Positions 31,910-39,164 of a stretch of DNA of 41,168 nucleotides are shown here, one piece after another. Below the pieces are notes generated by a model. The model saw only the letters and a program-made list of their open reading frames with translations. It had not been told where the DNA came from and made no database searches. The position numbers were made by a program, and so were the translations under genes. This stretch comes from Oscillatoria sp. SIO1A7 (lineage in GTDB: Bacteria; Cyanobacteriota; Cyanobacteriia; Cyanobacteriales; Laspinemataceae): the NCBI GenBank assembly GCA_010672965.1, contig JAAHFN010000060.1, forward strand, positions 1 to 41,168. Direction: 5' to 3'. The stretch's first letter is position 1. Every line of letters begins with the position of its first letter.

Positions 31910-32187
31910 AGCTGGGCGCGAATGGTGAAGAAATAATCGCCGCCGGCTTCGAGCTGATAATCGAATTTTTCCAAGAAGCGTTTTAGAGGTTCTTGGATTA
32001 AAGCTCGCCCTCGGGAAGGAGCGATCGCCAGTTTGCCGCCTCTGAAACTCCATTGAAAATTCCAAACAAACTGACCGGCACTAACTTCTCCCTCGATAGT
32101 GCCTAATTGCCAAGACTGTTTCACAACCCGAACATGGGCATTAGTTTTCGGTAAAGGACTCTTACTCACTCGAAAAGTAAATTTCAT
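31906..32187 (-). CDS. DUF3146 family protein
   Basis: 93 residues, similar in length and order to the cyanobacterial DUF3146 family: an N-terminal TNAHVRVVKQSWQLGTIEGE, GQFVWNFQWSFRGGKL, then the conserved SRGRALIQEPLKRFLEKFDY and GGDYFFTIRA. It is a small soluble protein without a known function. The start codon overlaps the end of pth by four bases (ATGA), so it is translated from the pth message. The pth-DUF3146 order with tatA upstream looks like a stable cyanobacterial gene group. Family assignment is from recall of the motif pattern. Confidence 0.85.
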   Translation of the reverse strand: MKFTFRVSKSPLPKTNAHVRVVKQSWQLGTIEGEVSAGQFVWNFQWSFRGGKLAIAPSRGRALIQEPLKRFLEKFDYQLEAGGDYFFTIRAQL

Positions 32188-32807
32188 TCGACTGTACGGC
32201 CATTGTAGAGACTCATTGTTTTCTCTACTCCCTCGCGGAGGCTAAGTTCTACGGCCTCCACCACAATTTCGAGAACCTGAGAAATCAGCTTGCTTTCCTC
32301 TGGGGAAAATTTGCCCAGAACGTGGCCTATAGTCTTTTTGTCGTTTCCAGCCAAAGCGGGTTTGCCGATACCAATCCGCAAGCGAGGAAAATCTTGGCTC
32401 CCCAGATGGGCGATCGCCGACTTCATACCATTATGGCCGCCAGCAGAACCCGACAGCCGCAGCCGCAGGCGTCCCACTGGCAGATCCATATCGTCATATA
32501 TAGTCAGCACCGATGTCGGTGGGATTTTATACCAATCGGCGACAGCTCGGATTGCCTCTCCGGAGCGATTCATATAGGTCAGGGGCTTCAACAAGCGGAT
32601 TTTGCCACCCCCTCGGCTGGGTGCTTCGGCAAATAGACCTTTAAACCGGCGGTTTTCGGACCAAGACATCTGCCAGGAACGAGCCAAAGCATCGACGGCG
32701 GCAAAACCGATGTTATGCCGCGTTTGGTCGTATTTTGGTTCTGGATTCCCCAAACCCACAATCAACTGAGGAAAAACCAAGTCCGGTACTGCTTTCGTTG
32801 CTGCCAT
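32184..32807 (-). CDS. pth: Peptidyl-tRNA hydrolase
   Basis: 207 residues. It releases peptides from prematurely dissociated peptidyl-tRNA in the cytosol and is normally essential. The N-terminal LIVGLGNPEPKYDQTRHNIG has N21 and the catalytic H31. RLLKPLTYMNRSGEA and YDDMDLPVG (with the catalytic Asp) follow, then LRLSGSAGGHNGMKSAI and FPRLRIGIGKP, all classical Pth signatures. A 10-residue N-terminal extension before FPQLIVGLG is usual in cyanobacteria. It is the upstream partner of DUF3146 by four-base overlap. Confidence 0.96.
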   Translation of the reverse strand: MAATKAVPDLVFPQLIVGLGNPEPKYDQTRHNIGFAAVDALARSWQMSWSENRRFKGLFAEAPSRGGGKIRLLKPLTYMNRSGEAIRAVADWYKIPPTSVLTIYDDMDLPVGRLRLRLSGSAGGHNGMKSAIAHLGSQDFPRLRIGIGKPALAGNDKKTIGHVLGKFSPEESKLISQVLEIVVEAVELSLREGVEKTMSLYNGRTVE

Positions 32808-32830
32808 TGCCTGAAGGTAGTTTTTTGATT

Positions 32831-32918
32831 AGGACTTACGCAAAATATCTATATCTAGTATTTGTAGGCGCAATACTCCCGCGATTGCCCCTATGCGTAG
32901 ATTCCATGCGTAAGTCCT
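32831..32918. mobile_element. MITE-like element, GGACTTACGCA family, intact copy
   Basis: AGGACTTACGCA (32831-32842) and TGCGTAAGTCCT (32907-32918) are perfect 12-bp terminal inverted repeats of an 88-bp element lying between tatA and pth. The centre includes ATATCTATATCTAGTATTTG and GATTGCCCCTA. It could separate or attenuate co-transcription of tatA and pth. Confidence 0.9.
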
Positions 32919-32962
32919 GTTTACGTTCGCGCCTATTAAAGGTCCTCAGTTTTACAGGGCGA

Positions 32963-33238
32963 CTAGCTCTGTGCCGAAGAATTAGAGGAATTTTTTTCAG
33001 AGCCAGCGGCGATCGCCGTAGGTTCTGTTGCCGGAGCGGTTTCGCTCTTCTCGGTGGTATCCAAACGCTGTACCTCTTGCTTGAGTTCCGTTTCAAACTC
33101 TCGCGAGGCATCTTGGAAACCCTTAATCGCCTTGCCCATGCTCCGACCGATTTCCGGCAACTTCTTTGGCCCAAAAACTAAAAGAGCTATAACCAGAATG
33201 ACAACCATTTCCGGCAGGCCCATCCCAAAAAAATTCAC
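32963..33238 (-). CDS. tatA: Sec-independent translocase subunit TatA/E
   Basis: 91 residues. A single N-terminal membrane helix, GLPEMVVILVIALLVFGPKK, is followed by the FGPKKLPEIG hinge with the essential Phe-Gly and by the amphipathic helix RSMGKAIKGFQDASREF, the hallmarks of TatA. The tail is polar. It forms the pore of the twin-arginine pathway in the thylakoid or plasma membrane, exporting folded proteins. TatB and TatC are not in the window. The next gene downstream on the strand is pth, with a MITE in between. Confidence 0.95.
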   Translation of the reverse strand: MNFFGMGLPEMVVILVIALLVFGPKKLPEIGRSMGKAIKGFQDASREFETELKQEVQRLDTTEKSETAPATEPTAIAAGSEKNSSNSSAQS

Positions 33239-33319
33239 GCGCCTTCCTCCTACAACCTTTGGCTCCTAGTATAAATCTGACTTTTGTCTTTGGGTGGATT
33301 ATTGGCGATCGCTTTTAAA

Positions 33320-33396
33320 GGGAGACAAGGGAGACAAAGGGGACAAGGGAGACAAGGGGGACAAGGGGACAAGGGGACAAGGGGGACAAGGGGACC
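33320..33396. repeat. G-rich tandem repeat (GGGGACAA)n
   Basis: About nine imperfect copies of GGGGACAA or GGGAGACAA stand directly before the left end of the MITE-like element at 33398, as at 12.87 kb. The short block 33239-33319 is the tatA leader. Confidence 0.88.
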
Positions 33397-33397
33397 T

Positions 33398-33595
33398 TTT
33401 CAAGGGTATGTTTTTTAGATTTGGCATTCAGCGCTCGGTATCGAGGACGCGACCCCGGGCGTAGGGGCGACAGCATTCCCGAGACAGCTTGTGCTATTAA
33501 AGAAAAACTATTGTATTGGAATGCGCGGGCCCCAAAAACCATGCACCCCACCGATTGCCCTCATTTAGGAGATTGTAAAAAACATACCCTTGAAA
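33398..33595. mobile_element. MITE-like element, TTTCAAGGGTATG family, intact copy
   Basis: TTTCAAGGGTATGTTTTTTA (33398-33417) and its exact reverse complement (33576-33595) bound a 198-bp element. Inside, GCGTAGGGGCGACAGCATTC and GGAATGCGCGGGCCCC are partly complementary, so the whole could fold into a long hairpin. It has no open frame of note. The related copies lie at 12938, 17966/18082 and 21505. Confidence 0.93.
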
Positions 33596-33660
33596 GAGGG
33601 GACTTGGGGTCCATAAAAAATCCCGGCAGAACCGGGAAAAACAAAGAAGGCTATAAGGTA

Positions 33661-33777
33661 TTCCAAGAAATAAATTACCCAATTGGTAGGACGGGCGAGA
33701 CGCCCGTCCTGGGTTTGGGACCCTCGTGTCGCCCGTCCTACAGGGAAACGAGGGAGAAATATTTATTTGGAAATCCC
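33661..33777. repeat. Dispersed repeat with TTCCAAGAAATAAATT end, copy 2
   Basis: It starts TTCCAAGAAATAAATTACCC and ends GGGAGAAATATTTATTTGGA plus AATCCC, like 14637-14725. The centre has the palindrome GGACGGGCGAGACGCCCGTCC (stem GGACGGGCG/CGCCCGTCC around 33690-33710), also used between mrpE and mrpF. It lies downstream of psbH and may end its transcript. Confidence 0.65.
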
Positions 33778-33804
33778 ATATATTTCAGCTAGCGATAGAA
33801 AAAA

Positions 33805-34008
33805 CTAGCCGCCGAGGTTCGTCCAATCCACATTGACTCCCTCAATCAGCAGAGAGGAGTTGTAGATTTGCAGGATGATCAGCAAGAAAACGAAAAATAA
33901 GCCCATAAAGACCGCCATTAGAGGAGTGGTGCCCCAGCCGGGGGCGACCTTACCGTATTCGGCGTTCAGGGGCCGCAGTATATCTCCCAATCCAGTTCGT
34001 TGTGCCAT
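33805..34008 (-). CDS. psbH: Photosystem II reaction-centre protein H
   Basis: 67 residues, the usual length. It has the conserved start [20 protein letters not shown], then [20 protein letters not shown] and one membrane helix (about 29-48), ending in a short lumenal tail. It is a small subunit of photosystem II in the thylakoid, needed for complex stability and bicarbonate or quinone-site function. It is divergent to psbN with 92 bp between the starts, the ancient cyanobacterial and plastid arrangement. Confidence 0.97.
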   Translation of the reverse strand: MAQRTGLGDILRPLNAEYGKVAPGWGTTPLMAVFMGLFFVFLLIILQIYNSSLLIEGVNVDWTNLGG

Positions 34009-34100
34009 AGGTTCGCTGTGAACGAGTTCCGACTAAAATTTTTAATTTTTGTAATATTGTATAAGAAATAATAAGAAAAAACGCTTAATTCATTAAAAAC
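34009..34100. promoter_or_regulatory. Shared psbH/psbN divergent promoter region
   Basis: The 92-bp AT-rich spacer between divergent psbH and psbN must contain both promoters unless transcripts start in the genes. On the minus strand TATACAAT is a fair -10 candidate for psbH; the plus-strand promoter is not clear. No hairpin was seen. Confidence 0.45.
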
Positions 34101-34232
34101 ATGGAAACGGGAATGATTATCAGTGTTAGCATCGGTGGCTTGCTAGTAGCTATTACGGCACTCACCATCTATACCGCCTTTGGCCCTCCTGCCAAGGAAT
34201 TAGCGGACCCCTTCGACGACCACGAAGACTAA
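34101..34232 (+). CDS. psbN: PsbN, photosystem II assembly factor
   Basis: 43 residues from ATG 34101: METGMIISVSIGGLLVAITA, then LTIYTAFGPPAKELADPFDD and HED. The single membrane helix and the YTAFGPPxxxLxDPFxxHED end are typical of PsbN. In plants it is needed for assembly and repair of photosystem II but is not a subunit of the mature complex. It is divergent to psbH. Confidence 0.96.
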   Translation: METGMIISVSIGGLLVAITALTIYTAFGPPAKELADPFDDHED

Positions 34233-34241
34233 ATAGAAATT

Positions 34242-34275
34242 GGGCATGGGGCATGGGGCATGGGGCATGGGGCAT
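34242..34275. repeat. Heptanucleotide tandem repeat (GGGCATG)n
   Basis: About five copies of GGGCATG follow psbN. Related CCCAATG heptads lie at 34337-34362 near the pentapeptide gene's end. Confidence 0.88.
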
Positions 34276-34364
34276 AGAGCAACCTCCTTTTCCTTGCGCC
34301 CAACTCTCCAAGTGCCCAACTCTCCAAGCCCCAGAGTCCCAATGCCCAATGCCCCATGCCCAAA

Positions 34365-35150
34365 TTAAATACTAGCCGAGTTCGCCTCTACCACTGGCGT
34401 AACTCTAATTTGGCCCCGGCGAAAGTCCGGCAAATCGTACTCAAGACGCCGATCGCCTTCCACGCGGCCGTCGGGCATAATTGCTAAAATTACCCTTGCT
34501 TCCTCCAGATTGACATTGCTCAGGTCGGCTCCATACATATTCACGCATTCTAAATTAGCCCGAGTTAGGTCTGCTCCAGTCAGATTGGCTTCTGCCAAAT
34601 ATGTCCCAAACAGATTGGCTCGACTCAGATTCCCCCGACTCAGATTGACCTGCTTTAGGAAAGTTCCTAAAAGACAAGCTTCGCTAAAATTGGTATCGGT
34701 CAGATTGGAATCTTGCAGATCCGCTCCAGTAAGGTTGGCACCTCGGAAGTTGGCATTAGGCAGTTGTGAATTGCAGAGGTTAGTCCGAGTTAAGTTTGCC
34801 CCGCTAAAGTTGGGTGGCTTCGGCTCCTCTCCACCTAAAATTACCCCTTGCAAGCAAGCACCGCTTAGATTCGCCCCAGTTAGGTTTGCTTCCCCCAGAA
34901 TCGCATGAGTTAGATCTGCATCGCTCAAGTTTGCATAGGACAGGTCTGCCCGAGTTAGGTCTGTCCCGCTCAGGTCTGCCCCGCTCAGGTCTGCCCCACT
35001 CAGGTTGGTTGCGACCAGATCTGTACCCATCAGATTGATTCGGCTCAATCCGGCTCGGCTCAAGCTAGCGCCACAAATCTCCAAGAGCAAAAAATCTCGC
35101 TGTCCTCGACCGTAAAGGCGGAGCAGTTCTTGCCCATCGATTCTTTCCAT
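34365..35150 (-). CDS. Pentapeptide-repeat protein
   Basis: 261 residues. A 20-residue N-terminal segment (MERIDGQELLRLYGRGQRDF) precedes about 40 A(D/N)LxX units, for example LSGADLSGADLSGTDLTRAD and LTGANLSGACLQ. The series is interrupted near residue 110 by the loop LGGEEPKPPN, then continues to about residue 220. Such repeats fold into a quadrilateral beta helix. The last 35 residues (MPDGRVEGDRRLEYDLPDF...) are outside the repeat. No signal peptide or membrane segment is visible, so it is probably cytosolic. Pentapeptide proteins are frequent in cyanobacteria and mostly of unknown role; gyrase protection is known for some relatives elsewhere but cannot be claimed here. Confidence 0.9.
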   Translation of the reverse strand: MERIDGQELLRLYGRGQRDFLLLEICGASLSRAGLSRINLMGTDLVATNLSGADLSGADLSGTDLTRADLSYANLSDADLTHAILGEANLTGANLSGACLQGVILGGEEPKPPNFSGANLTRTNLCNSQLPNANFRGANLTGADLQDSNLTDTNFSEACLLGTFLKQVNLSRGNLSRANLFGTYLAEANLTGADLTRANLECVNMYGADLSNVNLEEARVILAIMPDGRVEGDRRLEYDLPDFRRGQIRVTPVVEANSASI

Positions 35151-35359
35151 GCTGACTGTCTCTCAATATTTTTAACTAGATGAATGTTGCTACAGCAACA
35201 TTCATCCCCATTTTGTTTTGCTATTGACTCTTGGCAAATCCGGAAAGTTTTTGCTACTTTCTCGAATAATTAGGCAAGATTTTAAGGGTAATTCAATTTT
35301 AACAGGTTTTTTAAAAAACCGCCACCTCGGTCGCGCTCTTGCTGCTCGGGGATGAGGTT
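35151..35359. other. Leader region of the pentapeptide gene
   Basis: It contains the inverted pair GAATGTTGCTACAGCAACATTC (palindrome centred near 35192), immediately upstream of the pentapeptide gene on the minus strand, a possible operator or leader hairpin. No gene was found. Confidence 0.5.
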
Positions 35360-35511
35360 ATATCAAATCCGGTTAATTACTCATATATAAATCCTGTAGG
35401 GGCAGAGGGGAGCTTGGCTGCCCCAATTGGCATTGGGCGGGCGGGGCGGGCGGGGCGCTCCCGGGGGCACCGCCCCTACAGATATTATAACTGTTTAACC
35501 GGATTTGATAT
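35360..35511. mobile_element. MITE-like element with ATATCAAATCCGGTTAA ends
   Basis: The 17-bp terminal repeats ATATCAAATCCGGTTAA (35360-35376) and TTAACCGGATTTGATAT (35495-35511) are perfectly inverted and bound a 152-bp element. A second nested pair, CTGTAGGGGC and GCCCCTACAG, lies inside, with GGGCGGGGCGGGCGGGGCGC in the middle. Single ends of the same family occur at 99-116 and 10646-10662, and diverged ones near 38.6, 38.8, 38.9 and 39.0 kb. Confidence 0.88.
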
Positions 35512-35819
35512 TAGATATTCATCTTCTCGCTCCTCGAAAATTTTCCGCGAAAAATCTCCAGAGCTAACGCCATTGAGATAGGGCCATAGCTAGCTAGCGA
35601 TCGCAAACCTAAAATAAGTCTTAAAAAAAGCAAAAATTATATTTTTTTGTTTATATTTAAAACTGATGTTAGTATATGTTGCAGAGGGTAAAAACACCAA
35701 ATATAATTGGTGCAAAAGTCAAGAAAGATGAATTATAGTAAGAGTAATTGAAGGTGCGATATCGCATCGTTCTAAAAAAAAAGCAACGAAATTGTTTTGC
35801 CAACAAAAAGGATTAAAGA
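35512..35819. promoter_or_regulatory. AT-rich leader of the decarboxylase gene with 12-bp palindrome
   Basis: A 308-bp AT-rich stretch before the decarboxylase start. TGCGATATCGCA at 35755-35766 is a perfect palindrome 54 bp upstream of the ATG, a possible operator. AAAGGATTAAAGA just before the ATG is the ribosome site. No coding sequence was recognised. Confidence 0.45.
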
Positions 35820-38294
35820 ATGCAACCAAGAGACTGTCAAAGCCAAGGTTTCCAAAAAGCTCAGCGCGGTATCGGTAAATTTTTAAGCTCGGCATCAAAA
35901 GACATACCTAACTTAGAAGGTAGCGGGACTAATGCCACTGAAGCTTGGTTCTTGGGCACGAAAGGAGAAAATGCCGACGAACTAGAAAGGCTGATTGCCG
36001 AAGCGATTCGCGACCAAGCGTTTTGGCGCAAGAACTATCATCCAGGAGACCCCAGTGCCATAACCGAACAAGTAAAGGCGGGGGAAGAATACGTCCGCAC
36101 GATGGCAGATCTGAAGGAGAATTATCGCTTATTGCTGGCTTTTCTGAAAAAATCGGTTCCCTTCTTCAGTATGCGCTATCAAGGGCACATGAATTGGGAT
36201 GTAACGCTTCCTTCAATTCTGGGCTACTTCGCCGGGATGTTATACAACCCAAATAACGTCGCTTTTGAAGGATCGACAGCAACCACATATTTGGAAATGT
36301 TGGTTGGAGACGATTTATGCCGAATGCTGGGATATGAAATGCCGGATGAAGCAGCGATCGCCCAAGGTGCTATTCGGCCTTGGGGACATATCACCAGCGG
36401 CGGAACTGTTGCCAACATAGAAGCACTTTGGTCGGCGAGGAACCTGAAGTTTTATCCCATCGCCCTAAAAGCCGCACTAGAAAAAGAAGAATCTCTGGCG
36501 GCGGCCAAAGATATTGCAATTCCGGATTTAAGCGGAAAAACAGAACAAAGTATCATCGGCCTGAGCCTTTGGGAGCTGCTAAATCTAAGAGGCGATGATA
36601 TTCTGGCTTTGCCAAGTAGGATTGCAAACTATGGAATTGATAACGATACTTTAACAGAGGCAGTCTCCAAGTATTCCCTGCAAAATATAGGGATTTGGGA
36701 TTTTGCGCGGAAATTCCTGGATATTGTTGATGACCCGAAGGATTTGAGCCCGAATAAGATTGGCGGTCTGCCTGCATTCCTAGTGCCGGGAACGAAACAT
36801 TATTCTTGGCCGAAGGCAGGGGCGCTGCTGGGAATTGGCGCGGCGAACCAAATTAACGTTCCGGTAGATGAAGATGCGCGCTTGAGCGTTGCCGAGATGG
36901 AGCGTATTTTGGAGGAATGCCTGCAAAAGCAACAACCTATATTAACTGTTGTTGCCGTAATTGGCAGTACGGAAGAAAGTGCAATTGACCCGATCGCCGA
37001 AGTCTTGGCAATGCGGGAGAAGTTTCGCCAGCGAGGGCTAGAATTTACCATCCATGCCGATGCTGCTTGGGGGGGCTATCATGCTGCAGTAATTCGCGAT
37101 GACTTCGGGCTGCCCGATGCTCGGGATGCTCGGGATGCTATTGCCAAACCAACTAATACTACAAGCGAACTAATGGCGACGATGTTGAACGAGTATGCTG
37201 TCCAGCAGTTCCAAGAACTAGGAAAAGCAGATTCGATTACCGTCGATCCTCATAAATCGGGCTATATTCCTTACCCAGCCGGAGCGCTCTGCTACCGAAA
37301 CTCAGCCATGCGCGATTTGGTGACATTTAAGGCACCCTATATTTTCCAAGGTGAGGCAGAACCGACAGTTGGCGTTTATGGGGTGGAGGGCTCCAAACCG
37401 GGAGCTGCTCCGGCTGCAGTCTATTTGAGCCATCGGGTTATTCGCCCGTCCAAGAGCGGCTATGGCAAAATTATTAACCGGGCTTTGTACGGTTGTAAGA
37501 AACTGTACGCCCGATTGCTTTGTATGGCAGAGGCAGAGGATCGTTTTGTTGTCGTTCCCGTGCCGCGACTGCCGGCGGAAATTGCTGGAGGTTCCGCCTC
37601 AGAAGTCGAGCTGCAGATGCAACTGATTCGAGAGGCGATCGATGGCAAGACTTATGAAGAAATTGCCGGCAATAAAAAGGCGATCGCGCTGCTGCCAGAA
37701 ATTGGGCCAGACCAAAACATCCTTATCTATGCGTTCAATTTTAAAAATCCAGACGGAACGCTAAATACTGATTTGGATGCGGCCAATCGCTTGAATAAAC
37801 AGATTTACGAACGGCTGAGCATAAACCCCGGTGACGATATCTACAGTTATGACCTGATTGTCAGCACGACAGATATCAGCGCGGAGGAATACGGAGATGA
37901 GTTTATGAAAAACTATTGCGCTCGTCTTCTGGGAGATGCTAAGGCGATCGCACAAAAGGGCTCTATAATCACCGTGCTGCGATCGGTCATTATGGATCCT
38001 TGGGTAACGGAAACCACAAAAGGCTCGTTTATCGACGTTCTCGAAGAGGAGTTTCGCAAGGCTGTAGAGACAGTCTTGTTCCAAAATCTAATCGGCCAAA
38101 TATTATTTGACAAACTTGACACGGATAAGAGTAATTCTATAGAGCGCAATGAGATTGAGGATACTCTGCAAAATATGGGCTATGGCGAGGAATTTATCGA
38201 CAATTTTTGGCAAATGACCGATATCAACAATGACGAGCATATCTCTCTTGATGAATTTATTGCCAAGTGGCAAAAGCTATCGCCACAATCTTGA
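35820..38294 (+). CDS. PLP-dependent decarboxylase (tyrosine-decarboxylase-like) with C-terminal EF-hand pair
   Basis: 824 residues; bacterial tyrosine decarboxylases have about 620. The core resembles these enzymes closely: AWFLGTKGENADEL and FWRKNYHPGDP at the N-terminus, RYQGHMNWDVTLPS, GHITSGGTVANIEALWSARN, TKHYSWPKAGALLGIG and VVAVIGSTEESAIDPI. HADAAWGGY has the Asp that contacts the pyridine nitrogen (D414), and DPHKSGYIPYPAG has the PLP lysine K479. It should decarboxylate an aromatic or acidic amino acid in the cytosol, giving an amine and CO2; the substrate is not certain. After the core, residues 767-778 (DTDKSNSIERNE) and 801-812 (DINNDEHISLDE) are two canonical EF-hand calcium loops. 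This suggests calcium control of the enzyme, which is inference. DARDARDA near residue 440 comes from a 9-bp repeat. It stands alone as one unit. Confidence 0.87.
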   Translation: MQPRDCQSQGFQKAQRGIGKFLSSASKDIPNLEGSGTNATEAWFLGTKGENADELERLIAEAIRDQAFWRKNYHPGDPSAITEQVKAGEEYVRTMADLKENYRLLLAFLKKSVPFFSMRYQGHMNWDVTLPSILGYFAGMLYNPNNVAFEGSTATTYLEMLVGDDLCRMLGYEMPDEAAIAQGAIRPWGHITSGGTVANIEALWSARNLKFYPIALKAALEKEESLAAAKDIAIPDLSGKTEQSIIGLSLWELLNLRGDDILALPSRIANYGIDNDTLTEAVSKYSLQNIGIWDFARKFLDIVDDPKDLSPNKIGGLPAFLVPGTKHYSWPKAGALLGIGAANQINVPVDEDARLSVAEMERILEECLQKQQPILTVVAVIGSTEESAIDPIAEVLAMREKFRQRGLEFTIHADAAWGGYHAAVIRDDFGLPDARDARDAIAKPTNTTSELMATMLNEYAVQQFQELGKADSITVDPHKSGYIPYPAGALCYRNSAMRDLVTFKAPYIFQGEAEPTVGVYGVEGSKPGAAPAAVYLSHRVIRPSKSGYGKIINRALYGCKKLYARLLCMAEAEDRFVVVPVPRLPAEIAGGSASEVELQMQLIREAIDGKTYEEIAGNKKAIALLPEIGPDQNILIYAFNFKNPDGTLNTDLDAANRLNKQIYERLSINPGDDIYSYDLIVSTTDISAEEYGDEFMKNYCARLLGDAKAIAQKGSIITVLRSVIMDPWVTETTKGSFIDVLEEEFRKAVETVLFQNLIGQILFDKLDTDKSNSIERNEIEDTLQNMGYGEEFIDNFWQMTDINNDEHISLDEFIAKWQKLSPQS

Positions 38295-38659
38295 TAAGCT
38301 CGAATCCTATTGATTAGAAATGGGCATTGGGCATTGGCCATCGGGCATTGGAGAGTTTTGAGGCGTAAATTTTAAGTCTTGAGTGTTAGGGTTGAATTTT
38401 GAGTTGCAAATCTTCAATTTCAATTTAAAACTTAAACTCCGACCAATGCCCGATGTGCCATGCGCCATAGCCTGTCCTGAGTGATGTAGGTTGGGGCCGC
38501 CATCAACGAAGCCCAACCTACTGCTTGCAAAAGTGAAATGCTCCCGCAGCCACAGGGGGACTGCCCCTAAAAATAGTGGAATTATTTAAACGGATTGGAT
38601 CTGACCATAGCGATCGCGGGCGGTAACCCCGGGCAACCAGAGCAGCCCTTACAAATACT
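38295..38659. other. Gene-free region with heptads and repeat ends
   Basis: GGGCATTGG-type heptads at 38321-38355, an AT-rich repeat, CCAATGCCC heptads, and TTTAAACGGATTGGATCT (about 38586), a diverged end of the ATATCAAATCCGGTT family. No gene was recognised. Confidence 0.55.
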
Positions 38660-38773
38660 GGACTTACGCAACGACAAAGAGCGATTCTCCTTGCGGAGAC
38701 GCTTCGCGAACGGGGCGAACGCTCTTGGGATTGCCCCTACAAATACTAGATATGGACAGGCAAGCGTAAGTCC
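38660..38773. mobile_element. MITE-like element, GGACTTACGCA family, copy 4
   Basis: Left end GGACTTACGCA (38660-38670), right end GCGTAAGTCC (38764-38773). Inside is GCGATTCTCCTTGCGGAGAC then GCTTCGCGAACGGGGCGAAC, another hairpin-forming repeat. It is flanked by AAATACTGGACTT and AAATACTGGAACTG, possibly a short target duplication or nested element. Confidence 0.8.
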
Positions 38774-38876
38774 CGGAAATACTGGAACTGTTTTAACGGA
38801 TTTGACATCAAACTATCTTAGTAGCCTGTCAAGAATTGGGCATCGGGCATTGGGCATCGGGCATTGGAGAGTTTTC

Positions 38877-39004
38877 ATACCAAATCCGGTATAGATAGGA
38901 TGCGATCGATCGCTGCCGCCTAACGCCTAAAGGCGCGGCTATACAAACAAAGCCCTTTTGGGCTCTCTTGGAAGAAAACATCCTTTATAAACCGGATTTG
39001 GTAT
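38877..39004. mobile_element. Inverted-repeat element with ATACCAAATCCGGT ends carrying a 54-bp hairpin module
   Basis: ATACCAAATCCGGT at 38877 and ACCGGATTTGGTAT ending at 39004 are perfect 14-bp terminal repeats; with GATAGGATG/CATCCTTTAT inside, the imperfect repeat is about 26 bp. The centre, 38911-38964, is almost identical to 21676-21729 in reverse orientation. From 39005 to 39164 only AT-rich and CCAATGCC/GCCATGC repeats were seen. Confidence 0.85.
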
Positions 39005-39164
39005 CAGTTGTTAATTTTGAGTCTTGAGTGTTGGGGCTGAATGTTAAGTCGCAAACCTTCAATTTAAACCTTAAGCCTTAAAAGACCAATGCCCGATGCG
39101 CCATGCGCCATGCCCAATTGCCAATTCTTGACAGAACGATTAAGAGAAAAGGAAAAGCTTGCTG

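Noticed and set aside
34510-34908. Plus-strand open frame opposite the pentapeptide gene
   Set aside because: The regular pentapeptide code produces stop-free antisense frames rich in Arg, Leu and Pro; no domain is visible.
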